From the NCBI RefSeq assembly GCF_000372365.1, contig NZ_AQUU01000015.1:1-48999 (forward strand): a stretch of 48,999 bases of DNA, given 5' to 3'. The position numbers and the translations under genes are program-made. A model generated the notes under the pieces. The model made no database searches. It worked only from the letters and a program-made list of their open reading frames with translations, and had not been told where the DNA came from. Origin of the DNA: Aggregatibacter actinomycetemcomitans DSM 8324 (GTDB lineage Bacteria; Pseudomonadota; Gammaproteobacteria; Enterobacterales; Pasteurellaceae). Positions 9,851 through 19,177 of the stretch are shown piece by piece; positions within the stretch are counted from its first letter, which is position 1, and every line of letters begins with the position of its first letter.

Positions 9851-10759
9851 TTAATCTTCCATATAGCCCAAACTGCGTAGGGCACGTTCATCATCCGCCC
9901 AGCCGGATTTCACTTTCACCCAAAGCTCCAGATGGACTTTGTTGTCAAATAAGCGTTCCATATCAAGGCGGGCTTCGGTGCCGATTTTTTTCAGCTTTTT
10001 ACCTTTATGCCCGATGACGATTTTTTTCTGACCGTCCCGTTCCACTAAAATTAAACCGTTAATTTCGTAAGTGCCGCGTTCATTGACTTTAAATTGTTCA
10101 ATTTCCACCGTGACGGAATAAGGCAATTCCTCGCCCATAAAACGCATGAGTTTTTCGCGGATAATTTCCGATGCCATGAAACGTTGAGAACGATCGGTGA
10201 CGTAATCTTCCGGGAAATGGTGTATGCCGGGGCGGAGTGATTTGCGCACGATTTGTTCAAGCACATTAATGTTATTGCCTTTTTCGGCCGAAATCGGCAC
10301 GACGTCGGCGAAATTAAATTTGCTGCTGATTTCGGTGATAAACGGCAGCAAATCGTCCTTGTTTTTAATGTTGTCGATTTTATTAATGGCGAGCACCACC
10401 GGCGCTTTGGTTTTGCGCAGTTTGTTTAGCACCATTTCATCATCGTCGTTCCAGTGTGTGCCGTCCACCACGAAAATCACCAACTCCACATCGCTGATAG
10501 CACTGCTGGCGGCGCGGTTCATCAGGCGATTGATGGCGCGTTTTTCTTCAATATGCAACCCCGGGGTGTCCACGTAAATTTCTTGATACGCACCTTCGGT
10601 TTTAATGCCCACAATGCGGTGGCGGGTGGTTTGGGCTTTGCGTGAGGTGATGGAGATTTTTTGTCCGAGGATTTTATTCAGCAGGGTGGATTTGCCTACA
10701 TTCGGACGACCGACGATAGCAATAAAGCCGCAGTAAGTTTGGTTTTGTTGTTCGCTCAT
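9851..10759 (-). CDS. era: GTPase Era, 30S assembly factor
   Basis: Essential GTPase that binds the 3' end of 16S rRNA during 30S maturation. 302 aa: G1 [10 protein letters not shown]2 around TTRHRIVG, G3 DTPG, G4 NKID, and a C-terminal KH domain with the core [14 protein letters not shown]. Starts inside the rnc stop (ATGA overlap, 10756-10759), so the two are translationally coupled. Last gene of the lepA-lepB-rnc-era series; the recO and pdxJ genes found next in E. coli are absent. Confidence 0.98.
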   Translation of the reverse strand: MSEQQNQTYCGFIAIVGRPNVGKSTLLNKILGQKISITSRKAQTTRHRIVGIKTEGAYQEIYVDTPGLHIEEKRAINRLMNRAASSAISDVELVIFVVDGTHWNDDDEMVLNKLRKTKAPVVLAINKIDNIKNKDDLLPFITEISSKFNFADVVPISAEKGNNINVLEQIVRKSLRPGIHHFPEDYVTDRSQRFMASEIIREKLMRFMGEELPYSVTVEIEQFKVNERGTYEINGLILVERDGQKKIVIGHKGKKLKKIGTEARLDMERLFDNKVHLELWVKVKSGWADDERALRSLGYMED

Positions 10760-11436
10760 TTGATATTCAACTCTTGTAAAATTTGTTCTGCCGCCGCCTG
10801 TTCCGCTTTACGACGACTGGAGCCTTTACCGATAAAAGTGCGGTCACTATTTTGGATGGAACATTCCACGATGAACAATTGATTATGGGCTTCTCCTTGA
10901 ATATTCACGATATTGTATGTCGGCAAAGGCAGGCGATTGCCTTGTAAATATTCCTGCAAGCGGGTTTTCGCATCTTTTTGATTGTCGCCCGGTTTAATTT
11001 CTTTCAATAAATTCTGATACCACTGACACACAATTTGTGTGGCATTTGTCAGATTGCTGTCCAGTGAAATCGCGCCGATAATGGCTTCCACGCAATCCGC
11101 CAGAATAGATTCACGGCGGAAACCGCCACTTTTTAATTCCCCTTGACCGAGCAAAATATAATCACCCAGCTTAAAATCCCGCGCCAGAAGGGCAAGGGTC
11201 GGTTCGCGCACCAAGGTGGCACGCATACGGCTCAATTCCCCTTCGTTACATTTCGGGAATTGATGGAACAAGGCTTCGCCGATGGTTAAATTCAAAATGG
11301 CATCGCCTAAAAATTCCAACCGCTCATTGTGTTGATGTCCGGCGCTACGATGGGTTAAAGCCTGTTTAAGCAACTCGATATTTTGGAACCTGTAGTTAAT
11401 TTGACGTTGTAAACGTTCTAATTGATTTTCTTTCAT
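10756..11436 (-). CDS. rnc: Ribonuclease III
   Basis: Double-strand-specific endonuclease that processes rRNA precursors and many mRNAs. 226 aa. The catalytic signature [12 protein letters not shown] sits near residues 37-48, and a C-terminal dsRNA-binding domain ends in [18 protein letters not shown]. Follows lepB by 6 bp and overlaps era by 4 bp. RNase III often cleaves its own leader in E. coli; here the gene is internal to the operon and no such site is assignable. Uptake core at 10836. Confidence 0.98.
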   Translation of the reverse strand: MKENQLERLQRQINYRFQNIELLKQALTHRSAGHQHNERLEFLGDAILNLTIGEALFHQFPKCNEGELSRMRATLVREPTLALLARDFKLGDYILLGQGELKSGGFRRESILADCVEAIIGAISLDSNLTNATQIVCQWYQNLLKEIKPGDNQKDAKTRLQEYLQGNRLPLPTYNIVNIQGEAHNQLFIVECSIQNSDRTFIGKGSSRRKAEQAAAEQILQELNIK

Positions 11437-11442
11437 ATTGAA

Positions 11443-12465
11443 TTATTGGATTTTTTGGAACAACCGTTCGGTGCGTACGTCGGTCGGCCATTCATCCTGT
11501 TCTTTCTTCAAACTCAGCCAAATGTAGGTGGCTTTGCCGACGATATTTTGTTCCGGTACAAAGCCCCAAAAACGGCTGTCTTCGCTGTTGTTGCGATTGT
11601 CGCCCATCACGAAATAGTGATTTTCTGGCACAACCCATTCGGTTACGTAATTGTCCTGTTTATCAAAGGCTTTATAGCGGAAACTTTCATTTCTCACTTC
11701 AGGTGCCCAATGAATCGCATGGGAAACATCGCCGCTTTCGATAGTTTCCAACGGGGAAGGGCCATAAACAATCTTGCCTGCGTAATCACGTCCTAAGATG
11801 AAACGGAAATTTTCATTCGGTTGCGGCTGGGTGTAACTAAACTCTTTGGTGATGCAGTCGGTGAGGCATTCTTTGCCGTCTTTACCGTAAATGATGGTGA
11901 GGTGACGGTTGACATCATTATAAATGACCCGATCGCCCGGCGTGCCGACAACACGTTTAATGTAGTCTACGCTTGGGGATTCCGGCGCTTTGAACACGAT
12001 CACGTCACCGCGTTGCGGTTTGCCCATTTTGATTAAAGTGTTTTGGAAGACGGGATCTTTAATGCCATAGTCAAATTTATTCACCACAATAAAATCGCCT
12101 ATGCGTAAGGTCGGTTCCATTGACGAAGAAGGGATTTGGAACGGTTCGAACACAAAGGAGCGAATAATTAACACAAACGCCAACACCGGAAAGAGTGACG
12201 CCGTAAATTCGGCACTTTCGGAAATCGGTTCGATTTGCGCTTTTTCTTCATCCGTTAAGGTTTTTCCACTGCGTTGTTCTAACCGACTTATTTGTCTGGC
12301 GCGTTTCGGCAATACGCCAAAACGCAGATAACACCAAACCACGCCGGAAAGTGCGGTGAAAATAATCAGTAAAATTGAAAAGGTGTTAGGCAGTTGGAAA
12401 TGATCCAATAGCTTCCATAAACCATATCCGACAGCGATTAAAATAATTGTAAATAAATTCGACAT
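11443..12465 (-). CDS. lepB: Signal peptidase I
   Basis: Inner-membrane protease that removes Sec and Tat signal peptides. I choose the ATG at 12465 (MSNLFTIILIAVGYG), which follows AAGGAAG and does not overlap lepA. An in-frame ATG at 12492 would lie inside the lepA end and add nine residues not expected in the family. 340 aa: two N-terminal membrane helices, the catalytic Ser in PSSSMEPTL, the catalytic Lys in the YIKRVVGTPGD box, and the conserved MGDNRNNSEDSRFWG. Gap to lepA is 10 bp. Confidence 0.97.
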   Translation of the reverse strand: MSNLFTIILIAVGYGLWKLLDHFQLPNTFSILLIIFTALSGVVWCYLRFGVLPKRARQISRLEQRSGKTLTDEEKAQIEPISESAEFTASLFPVLAFVLIIRSFVFEPFQIPSSSMEPTLRIGDFIVVNKFDYGIKDPVFQNTLIKMGKPQRGDVIVFKAPESPSVDYIKRVVGTPGDRVIYNDVNRHLTIIYGKDGKECLTDCITKEFSYTQPQPNENFRFILGRDYAGKIVYGPSPLETIESGDVSHAIHWAPEVRNESFRYKAFDKQDNYVTEWVVPENHYFVMGDNRNNSEDSRFWGFVPEQNIVGKATYIWLSLKKEQDEWPTDVRTERLFQKIQ

Positions 12466-12475
12466 TGACACTTCC

Positions 12476-14272
12476 TTACTTGTCTTTTCCAACGTGCAAG
12501 ATGGCTAAGAAGGCTTCTTGCGGCACTTCCACGTTACCCAGTTGTTTCATGCGTTTCTTACCTTCTTTTTGTTTTTGCAACAATTTCTTCTTACGGCTCA
12601 CGTCGCCGCCATAACACTTCGCCAAAACGTTTTTACGCAATTGTTTCACCGTAGAACGGGCGATAATGTGATTGCCGATGGCAGCCTGAATGGCAATATC
12701 AAATTGCTGGCGCGGGATTAACTCACGCATTTTTTCTACCAATTCACGACCGCGATACGGCGCGTTGTCTTTGTGTACGATTAACGCCAAGGCATCCACG
12801 CGTTCGCCATTGATCATAATATCCACGCGAACCATGTCCGCCGCCTGGAAGCGTTTGAAACCGTAATCCAAAGACGCATAACCGCGTGAGGTGGATTTTA
12901 AGCGGTCGAAGAAATCCAGCACTACTTCGCCCATCGGGATTTCATAGGTAAGCGCCACTTGATTGCCGTGATACACCATGTGGGTCTGTACCCCGCGTTT
13001 TTCCACGCACAGGATAATCACATTGCCTAAATAGGTTTGCGGTAACAGCATATTACATTCCGCAATCGGCTCGCGAATCTCCGCGATATTGTTTAACGGC
13101 GGCAGTTTTGACGGGCTATCTACATAGACTACCTCGCCATTGGTAAGTTCGACTTCATAGACTACGGTCGGCGCGGTGGTGATTAAATCCAAATCATATT
13201 CTCGCTCCAGGCGCTCCTGAATGATTTCCATGTGCAACAGCCCAAGGAAACCACAACGGAAACCGAAACCAAGTGCGGTGGAATTTTCCGGCTCATAGAA
13301 CAGAGAAGCATCGTTAAGGCTTAACTTACCTAACGCGTCACGAAAGGCTTCGTAATCATCGGAACTGATTGGGAAAAGCCCCGCGTAAACCTGTGGCTTC
13401 ACTTTTTTAAAGCCCGGTAGTACGGAACTTGCAGGATGATTATGTAGGGTCAACGTATCGCCTACCGGCGCACCTAAGATGTCTTTAATGGCACATACCA
13501 CCCAGCCCACTTCGCCGCAATTTAACACGTTGGTATCCATTTGTTTCGGGGTGAAAATCCCCAAGCGATCCACGTTATACGATTGCCCGGTGGACATCAC
13601 TTTGATTTTATCACCTTTGCGTAATGTGCCGTTTTTAATTCGTACCAAGGACACCACGCCCAAATAATTGTCAAACCAGGAATCGATAATCAAGGCTTGT
13701 AACGGTGCGTTCGGATCTCCTTCGGGTGCCGGGATTTTCGCCACGATTTCTTCCAATACGTCTTCAATGCCCACGCCGGTTTTGGCGGAGCAGCGCACCG
13801 CATCAATGGCATCAATACCTACAATGTCTTCAATTTCTTCCGCCACGCGTTCAGGTTCGGCGGCAGGCAGGTCGATTTTGTTTAAAATTGGTACCACTTC
13901 CAAATTCATTTCAATGGCGGTGTAACAGTTCGCTAAAGTTTGCGCTTCCACACCTTGCCCGGCATCCACCACTAACAATGCACCTTCACAAGCGGCGAGG
14001 GAACGGGACACTTCATAAGAAAAGTCAACGTGCCCCGGGGTGTCGATAAAGTTAAGTTGATAAGTTTCGCCGTCTTTGGCGTTGTAATTTAAGGTCACGC
14101 TTTGCGCTTTAATGGTGATCCCGCGCTCACGTTCAAGATCCATGGAATCCAGCACCTGCTCCGCCATTTCGCGATCGGATAACCCGCCGCAGGTCTGGAT
14201 TAAACGATCCGATAAGGTGGATTTACCGTGGTCAATATGGGCAATAATGGAAAAGTTGCGAATATTCTTCAT
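12476..14272 (-). CDS. lepA: Elongation factor 4 (LepA)
   Basis: Ribosome-bound GTPase involved in translation initiation and subunit assembly. I choose the ATG at 14272 ([19 protein letters not shown]), matching the family start and giving 598 aa. An upstream in-frame ATG at 14302 would add ten residues; neither has a strong ribosome-binding site. G1 AHIDHGKS, G3 DTPGHVDF, G4 NKID. The C-terminal LepA-specific domain ends with the basic [19 protein letters not shown] and [10 protein letters not shown]. First gene of the lepA-lepB-rnc-era operon. Confidence 0.97.
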   Translation of the reverse strand: MKNIRNFSIIAHIDHGKSTLSDRLIQTCGGLSDREMAEQVLDSMDLERERGITIKAQSVTLNYNAKDGETYQLNFIDTPGHVDFSYEVSRSLAACEGALLVVDAGQGVEAQTLANCYTAIEMNLEVVPILNKIDLPAAEPERVAEEIEDIVGIDAIDAVRCSAKTGVGIEDVLEEIVAKIPAPEGDPNAPLQALIIDSWFDNYLGVVSLVRIKNGTLRKGDKIKVMSTGQSYNVDRLGIFTPKQMDTNVLNCGEVGWVVCAIKDILGAPVGDTLTLHNHPASSVLPGFKKVKPQVYAGLFPISSDDYEAFRDALGKLSLNDASLFYEPENSTALGFGFRCGFLGLLHMEIIQERLEREYDLDLITTAPTVVYEVELTNGEVVYVDSPSKLPPLNNIAEIREPIAECNMLLPQTYLGNVIILCVEKRGVQTHMVYHGNQVALTYEIPMGEVVLDFFDRLKSTSRGYASLDYGFKRFQAADMVRVDIMINGERVDALALIVHKDNAPYRGRELVEKMRELIPRQQFDIAIQAAIGNHIIARSTVKQLRKNVLAKCYGGDVSRKKKLLQKQKEGKKRMKQLGNVEVPQEAFLAILHVGKDK

Positions 14273-14391
14273 AACTAGGTAAGTTTTCTCATAAAAAGTC
14301 ATTAAATTTAACTGGCGGATTGTACCTGAAAAGCATGGGAATCGCTAGAAAAGAAAAGTGCGGTCGTTTTTTTCGGCGTTTTGAAAAAATA

Positions 14392-14415
14392 AAACCCCGA
14401 ATCGCTTCGGGGTTT
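14392..14415. terminator. Terminator between lepA promoter region and grcA
   Basis: Perfect 10-bp stem AAACCCCGAA/TTCGGGGTTT with loop TCGC. On the minus strand it follows the grcA stop by 20 bp and is succeeded by TATTTTTTC, a proper intrinsic terminator. Confidence 0.88.
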
Positions 14416-14435
14416 CTTTTCAATTCAACCTGAAA

Positions 14436-14819
14436 TTATAGGCTTTCAGTGAAAGTACGGGTGATAACGTCGCGTTGTTGTTCCGGTGTTAAAGAGTTGA
14501 AACGTACGGCATAACCGGAAACACGGATGGTTAATTGCGGATATTTTTCAGGGTGTTTCACCGCATCTTCTAATGTTTCACGACGTAATACGTTAACGTT
14601 TAAGTGTTGACCGCCTTCCACTTTAACGGTTGGTGCAACATCTACCGGCAATTCGCGATATTCGATTTTACCAAGTTCACTTACTGCAACCACTTGGTCT
14701 TCAGCGTAATCGCCTTTTGCACATAAACAACGAGCTTCACCTTTTTCGCTATCTAACAACCAGAAAGAGTTTAACAGATTGTCGTTAGCCGCTTGGGTAA
14801 TTTGAATACCTTTAATCAT
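14436..14819 (-). CDS. grcA: Autonomous glycyl radical cofactor GrcA (YfiD)
   Basis: 127-aa spare part for pyruvate formate-lyase: when oxygen cleaves PflB at its radical glycine, GrcA supplies a replacement glycyl domain. The C-terminal 61 residues match the PflB C-terminus in this same window at 49 of 61 positions, including RVSGYAVRF with the radical Gly at residue 102. The N-terminal half ([15 protein letters not shown]) is GrcA-specific. A good AGGAGG site precedes the ATG. A near-consensus FNR site lies about 130 bp upstream, consistent with the FNR control known for E. coli yfiD. Own terminator follows. Confidence 0.98.
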   Translation of the reverse strand: MIKGIQITQAANDNLLNSFWLLDSEKGEARCLCAKGDYAEDQVVAVSELGKIEYRELPVDVAPTVKVEGGQHLNVNVLRRETLEDAVKHPEKYPQLTIRVSGYAVRFNSLTPEQQRDVITRTFTESL

Positions 14820-14943
14820 AAATGCCTCCTAAATTTGGCGCGTTTGTATATTAATTGAACGGTGCGGATTTTATCAAAAATTTTGAAGTTTTCAAATTAA
14901 TTTGACCTGGAACCAAAGTCTTTTTTTAATTAATTTTTAATAT

Positions 14944-14957
14944 TTGATGCACGTCAA
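14944..14957. promoter_or_regulatory. Candidate FNR-binding site upstream of grcA
   Basis: TTGATGCACGTCAA matches the TTGAT-N4-ATCAA palindrome at 9 of 10 positions. It lies between the divergent grcA and ung genes, 125-138 bp from the grcA ATG, in the AT-rich region 14820-15104. Anaerobic activation of grcA by FNR is known in E. coli; here it is inferred. Confidence 0.6.
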
Positions 14958-15104
14958 AAATATTTGGCATTTTTGAGGTGTTTTTAACAGAATAAGGCTG
15001 TTTTTATCACAATTTTATAACAAATAAACTGCGTCGCTTACTATGAATTTTACCCGAGGTTCTTTATAATTCCATTTCATTAAGAAATGTGTTGGAATTT
15101 TGGT

Positions 15105-15773
15105 ATGAGAACCTGGAAAGATGTGATTGGACAAGAAAAACAACAGCCTTATTTTCAGCAGGTGTTGGGACGGGTGCATGCGGAGCGCGAACAGGGCAAG
15201 ATTATTTACCCGCCGGCGCCGGATGTGTTTAATGCCTTTAAATTAACCGAATTTGAACAAGTGAAAGTGGTGATTTTAGGGCAGGATCCGTATCATGGTC
15301 CGAATCAAGCGCACGGTTTGTCTTTTTCCGTAAAACATGGTGTGCGTCCGCCGCCCTCTTTAGTGAATATTTATCAGGAATTGTCTAAAGACATTGAGGG
15401 TTTTCAAATTCCCAATCATGGTTGTTTGCTGGAATGGGCGCAGCAAGGCGTGTTATTGCTGAATTCGGTGTTAACCGTGGAACAAGGTCTGGCGCATTCT
15501 CATGCCAATTGGGGCTGGGAAATTTTCACCGATAAAGTGATTGAAACCTTGAATTCACAACGGGAAAATCTGGTCTTTTTATTGTGGGGCAGTCCGGCGC
15601 AGAAAAAAGGGCGGTTTATTGACAGACAAAAACATTGCGTGCTGACATCCGTGCATCCTTCGCCGTTATCCGCCCATCGCGGTTTTTTCGGTTGCCGTCA
15701 TTTCTCCCAAGCCAATGCTTATTTACAACAACACCATATTACGCCGATTAACTGGCAATTAACTTCAATTTAG
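15105..15773 (+). CDS. ung: Uracil-DNA glycosylase, family 1
   Basis: Removes uracil from DNA in base excision repair. Catalytic water-activating motif GQDPYHG, base-stacking segment PPSLVNIY and the DNA-intercalation motif [17 protein letters not shown] are all present. I start at the ATG at 15105 ([18 protein letters not shown]), which matches the family N-terminus and gives 222 aa. An ATG 18 bp earlier (15087) would add MCWNFG, which is not expected. Followed after 21 bp by yaaA. Confidence 0.95.
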   Translation: MRTWKDVIGQEKQQPYFQQVLGRVHAEREQGKIIYPPAPDVFNAFKLTEFEQVKVVILGQDPYHGPNQAHGLSFSVKHGVRPPPSLVNIYQELSKDIEGFQIPNHGCLLEWAQQGVLLLNSVLTVEQGLAHSHANWGWEIFTDKVIETLNSQRENLVFLLWGSPAQKKGRFIDRQKHCVLTSVHPSPLSAHRGFFGCRHFSQANAYLQQHHITPINWQLTSI

Positions 15774-15794
15774 CTTTTATTAATAGGAATTTTT

Positions 15795-16563
15795 ATGCTC
15801 GCGATTATTTCTCCGGCAAAAACCTTAGATTTTCAGTCCGCAGTGCCGGAAAAACTCCCGAAATTTCAACCGCACCTTTTGGCGCAAAGTCAACAATTAA
15901 TCGACATTTGCCGCCGCCTGACACCGGCGGATATTGCTTCGCTCATGTCTATCAGCGACAAACTTGCCGGGTTGAATGCCGCACGTTTCGCCGAATGGCA
16001 GTTGGAACATAACGAACACAATGCCAAAGCGGCGGTGTATGCCTTTAGAGGCGATGTTTACACCGGCTTGGACGTGGATTCCTTAAGCAATGACGATATG
16101 TTGTTTGCACAACAGCATTTGCGCATTTTGTCCGGGTTATATGGGCTGTTAACGCCGCTGGATTTGATTCAGCCTTATCGTTTGGAAATGGGCACCAAAT
16201 TAGCCAACGGCAAAGGCGCCGATTTGGCATGGTTTGGTGACGCAGGCGTTACAACAGGCGATTGATGAACAACAGGACGATGTTTTGGTGAATCTGGCGT
16301 CCGATGAATATTATAAATCGGTGCAACCGTCGAATTTAACGGCGCAAATCATTAAACCGGTGTTCCTGGATAATAAAAACGGCAAATATAAAATTATCAG
16401 TTTCTACGCGAAAAAAGCCCGCGGTTTAATGTGTCGTTATATTATTCAAAATCGCGTAACGGAAGTAGAGCAGTTGAAAGATTTTGACTTCGGCGGTTAT
16501 TGGTTTGACAGCGCGTCCTCAAGCAAAACGGAATTTGTCTTTAAACGGGATTTGGCGGAGTAA
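15795..16563 (+). pseudogene. yaaA: Peroxide stress protein YaaA, frameshifted
   Basis: YaaA (DUF328) limits free iron and protects DNA during peroxide stress; it also binds DNA. The gene reads correctly from [16 protein letters not shown] through [15 protein letters not shown] to about 16230. It then leaves frame and stops at TGA 16263-16265. The downstream half continues in another frame from [12 protein letters not shown] through [15 protein letters not shown] to FVFKRDLAE. At the junction the family has a segment like FWGD before xVTQ. Counting residues, about 11 nt are missing here. The lesion is not in a homopolymer, so a real deletion is plausible, though a sequence error cannot be excluded. 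With the lesion, only a 156-aa N-terminal fragment would be made. Confidence 0.9.
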
Positions 16564-16564
16564 C

Positions 16565-17131
16565 ATGAAGATAAAAAAAACACTTGGATTTTTGACCGCA
16601 CTTTTTCTGGCAGCCTGTGCCTCAAAACCGCAGCTACAGGTGCCGCAAAGCCTGCAACATAATCAGAAAACCTATGATTTGGCAAGCCGGCAGGATTTGG
16701 ATTCCGTTACCCGTTATTTTTATGTGCTGCCGGGCGAACAAGCGTCGAAATGGCAAAGTGCGGTGGAAATTCTGCTCGATCGTGGTGAGCAACATCGCAC
16801 GCTGGAAGAGCGTGCAGAGTGGCGCAAAAAGATTTACACCAACACCGGAGTGAAGTATTTCAAGCTGGATGTAAAAGATGACGCGCTGTATTCTTATGTG
16901 ATTTATGAGCCGTCGGCACAAAGTAAAGACTGGCAGGTGAATGTGGCGAAAGGCAAGAATGTAGCGCCTTGCGGGTTCGTGCAATATCAATATTCCATGA
17001 AAATTCCGCGCACCCATAAATTACGCAATATGAGCAATAAAAAAATCATCAGCCACTTGAAGAAATTCTTCGTAGATAAAGAAATGAAAAAGCTAACGCA
17101 GGCGGATTGGGCGTTGGGATGTAGAAGATAA
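16565..17131 (+). CDS. Predicted lipoprotein of unknown function
   Basis: 188 aa from the ATG at 16565; an ATG further upstream in frame lies inside yaaA and would bury the signal peptide. Signal MKIKKTLGFLTALFLAAC has the lipobox LAAC, so Cys18 would be lipidated. The residue after it is Ala, predicting outer-membrane sorting. The mature part is soluble, alpha/beta-looking, with Trp- and Lys-rich segments, and ends DWALGCRR. An uptake core (16595-16603) encodes Leu-Thr-Ala-Leu inside the signal peptide, and another lies at 16756. It sits between yaaA and fieF and shares one base with the fieF ATG. I know it only as a conserved Pasteurellaceae hypothetical. Confidence 0.85.
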   Translation: MKIKKTLGFLTALFLAACASKPQLQVPQSLQHNQKTYDLASRQDLDSVTRYFYVLPGEQASKWQSAVEILLDRGEQHRTLEERAEWRKKIYTNTGVKYFKLDVKDDALYSYVIYEPSAQSKDWQVNVAKGKNVAPCGFVQYQYSMKIPRTHKLRNMSNKKIISHLKKFFVDKEMKKLTQADWALGCRR

Positions 17132-18051
17132 TGCCCGCTGTCGCTTATTCCGCGCAGGTGAAAAAAGCCGCGCATTTTGCCATTATTACTGCGCTGATTT
17201 TAATCTTAGCAAAAGGCATTGCCTGGTGGCAAACGGGCTCGGTCAGTATGCTTGCCTCCATAACGGATTCCATGCTGGACTTGCTGGCGTCCTTTATGAG
17301 CATGTTGATTTTGCGCTTTGCGTTAATGCCGGCGGATCATAATCATTCTTTCGGTCACGGCAAGGCGGAATCGTTGGCGTCGCTGGTGCAAAGCGCGTTT
17401 ATTTCCGGTTCGGCGATTTTCCTGTTATTGCAGGGCATTCATCGTTTTAATTCACCGCAGGCGCTGACTAACACGTCGCTCGGCATTGTGGTGACGCTGT
17501 TTTCTATTTTGGCAACGGCACTTTTGGTGTTATACCAAACCCGCGTGATTAAACAAACGGACAGCCCGGCGATTAAAGCGGATCGGTTGCATTATCAAAC
17601 CGACCTGCTGATGAATGTGGCGATTTTGATTTCCCTTGGCTTAAGCGCTTACGGGGTGTTATTGGCGGACGCGGTTTTTGCTATTTTAACCGCCCTGTAT
17701 ATTTTGTTGAATGCCGCCAAAATGCTGTTTGATTCGGTGCAGTTATTGTTGGATCAAATGCTGCCGTCACAGGAAATTGAGCAAATCAACGCATTGCTTA
17801 CCACCGAAATCGCGGAGGATCGGCGCATTCTTGGCTTTCACGCGTTACGCACCCGACGTTCCGGCGCCATTCGTTTTATTCAGTTTCATTTGGAGTTGGC
17901 GGATGAGCTGTCATTTATTGACGCCCATGACATCACCGAACACTTGGAACGTCAATTACAGAGATTATTTCCGCGCAGCGACATTGTGATTCACCCTGAA
18001 CCCACAATTGTGGTGCAACGGGAAATGCAAGTAGATAAAAAAGTGATATAA
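17131..18051 (+). CDS. fieF: Cation diffusion facilitator FieF (YiiP family)
   Basis: Inner-membrane proton antiporter exporting Fe2+/Zn2+ from the cytoplasm. 306 aa with six membrane helices. The transport site is visible as TDSMLD in helix 2 (two Asp) and LHYQTD in helix 5 (His and Asp), the DD-HD tetrad of YiiP. The loop after helix 2 has DHNHSFGHGKAE. The C-terminal cytoplasmic metal-binding domain includes GFHALRTRRSG, HDITEHLE and IHPEP. It overlaps the lipoprotein gene by one base (TAATG). fieF upstream of pfkA is also the E. coli arrangement. Confidence 0.95.
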   Translation: MPAVAYSAQVKKAAHFAIITALILILAKGIAWWQTGSVSMLASITDSMLDLLASFMSMLILRFALMPADHNHSFGHGKAESLASLVQSAFISGSAIFLLLQGIHRFNSPQALTNTSLGIVVTLFSILATALLVLYQTRVIKQTDSPAIKADRLHYQTDLLMNVAILISLGLSAYGVLLADAVFAILTALYILLNAAKMLFDSVQLLLDQMLPSQEIEQINALLTTEIAEDRRILGFHALRTRRSGAIRFIQFHLELADELSFIDAHDITEHLERQLQRLFPRSDIVIHPEPTIVVQREMQVDKKVI

Positions 18052-18052
18052 T
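18025..18052 (+). promoter_or_regulatory. Possible pfkA promoter
   Basis: A perfect TATAAT (18047-18052) overlaps the fieF stop codon and stands 60 bp before pfkA. The best -35 is poor (ATGCAA 18025-18030, 16-bp spacer). Weak prediction. Confidence 0.35.
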
Positions 18053-18112
18053 TTGCGCATTTTGATCAAAGACGATTTTCTTAAAAATTAAAACTTATGT
18101 AGGGTATGACTT

Positions 18113-19078
18113 ATGATTAAAAAAATTGCAGTATTAACAAGTGGTGGCGATGCCCCGGGTATGAACGCCGCAATTCGCGGTGTGGTCCGTTCAGCATTAG
18201 CCGAAGGGTTGGAAGTGTATGGTATTTACGACGGGTATCATGGTTTATATAACAATAAAATCAAACAATTAACCCGTTATAGTGTGTCCGATATTATTAA
18301 TCGCGGCGGTACATTCTTAGGGTCTGCCCGTTTCCCTGAATTTAAAAATCCTGACGTGCGGGCAAAATGTGCGGAGATTTTACGCTCTCACGGCATTAGT
18401 GCTTTGGTAGTTATCGGCGGTGACGGTTCCTACATGGGCGCAAAATTATTAACGGAAGAACATGGTTTCCCTTGCGTCGGTATCCCGGGCACTATCGATA
18501 ACGACGTTGCCGGCACCGACTATACCATCGGCTACCAAACCGCCCTTGAAACTGCCGTTGAGGCCATCGATCGCTTACGCGACACCTCAAGTTCCCATCA
18601 ACGCATCTCTATCGTCGAAATCATGGGGCGCCATTGTAGCGATCTCACTATCTCCGCAGGGATTGCCGGCGGTTGCGAATACATCGTGGCGTCAGAAATC
18701 GAATTTAATCGTGAAGAGTTAATTCGCCAAATCGAAAGAAGCATTATCAAAGGCAAACGCCACGCGATTATCGCTATTACCGAGCTTATTTGCGACGTAA
18801 ACGAGTTAGCGCGCGAAATTGAAGCCCGCGTGAAACACGAAACCCGCGCCACTATTTTGGGTCATATTCAACGTGGCGGCACACCTTGTGCTTTCGACCG
18901 TATTTTAGGTTCGCGCATGGGGGTTTATGCCGTTGATTTGCTGTTACAAGGCAAAGGCGGCTACTGCGTGGGTATCCAAAACGAACAATTGGTTCACCAT
19001 GACATCATCGATGCGATCAACAATATGCGCCGTGAATTCAAAGCCGATTGGTTGAATATGTCCAAACGTTTGGATTAA
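18113..19078 (+). CDS. pfkA: ATP-dependent 6-phosphofructokinase
   Basis: Commits fructose 6-phosphate to glycolysis. 321 aa, standard bacterial allosteric type. ATP site [12 protein letters not shown] and GGDGSYMGA; catalytic [16 protein letters not shown] with the catalytic Asp; fructose 6-phosphate site MGRHCSDLT and [13 protein letters not shown]. Gly in the GGDGS position indicates ATP rather than pyrophosphate use. Followed by an uptake-signal terminator. Confidence 0.98.
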   Translation: MIKKIAVLTSGGDAPGMNAAIRGVVRSALAEGLEVYGIYDGYHGLYNNKIKQLTRYSVSDIINRGGTFLGSARFPEFKNPDVRAKCAEILRSHGISALVVIGGDGSYMGAKLLTEEHGFPCVGIPGTIDNDVAGTDYTIGYQTALETAVEAIDRLRDTSSSHQRISIVEIMGRHCSDLTISAGIAGGCEYIVASEIEFNREELIRQIERSIIKGKRHAIIAITELICDVNELAREIEARVKHETRATILGHIQRGGTPCAFDRILGSRMGVYAVDLLLQGKGGYCVGIQNEQLVHHDIIDAINNMRREFKADWLNMSKRLD

Positions 19079-19098
19079 TTCTCCTCCCTTCTCACGCT

Positions 19099-19140
19099 AA
19101 AGTGCGGTCGGAAATTCATTTGTTTTTTTGACCGCACTTT
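19099..19140. terminator. Inverted uptake-signal pair between pfkA and rlmC
   Basis: AAAGTGCGGTC (19099-19109) and GACCGCACTTT (19130-19140) give an 11-bp perfect stem around a 20-base loop with a T-run. It is followed by TT on the plus strand. Lies between convergent genes and can serve both. Confidence 0.72.
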
Positions 19141-19177
19141 TTCTGATTTTCCACCTTCTTTAATATGAATTAAGCCC

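Noticed and set aside
12466-12492. lepB start at 12492
   Set aside because: It overlaps the lepA end and lacks a ribosome site, while the ATG at 12465 has AAGGAAG and the family N-terminus.
16234-16563. Independent 109-aa gene starting with TTG
   Set aside because: It is the C-terminal half of YaaA, separated from the N-terminal half only by the frameshift.
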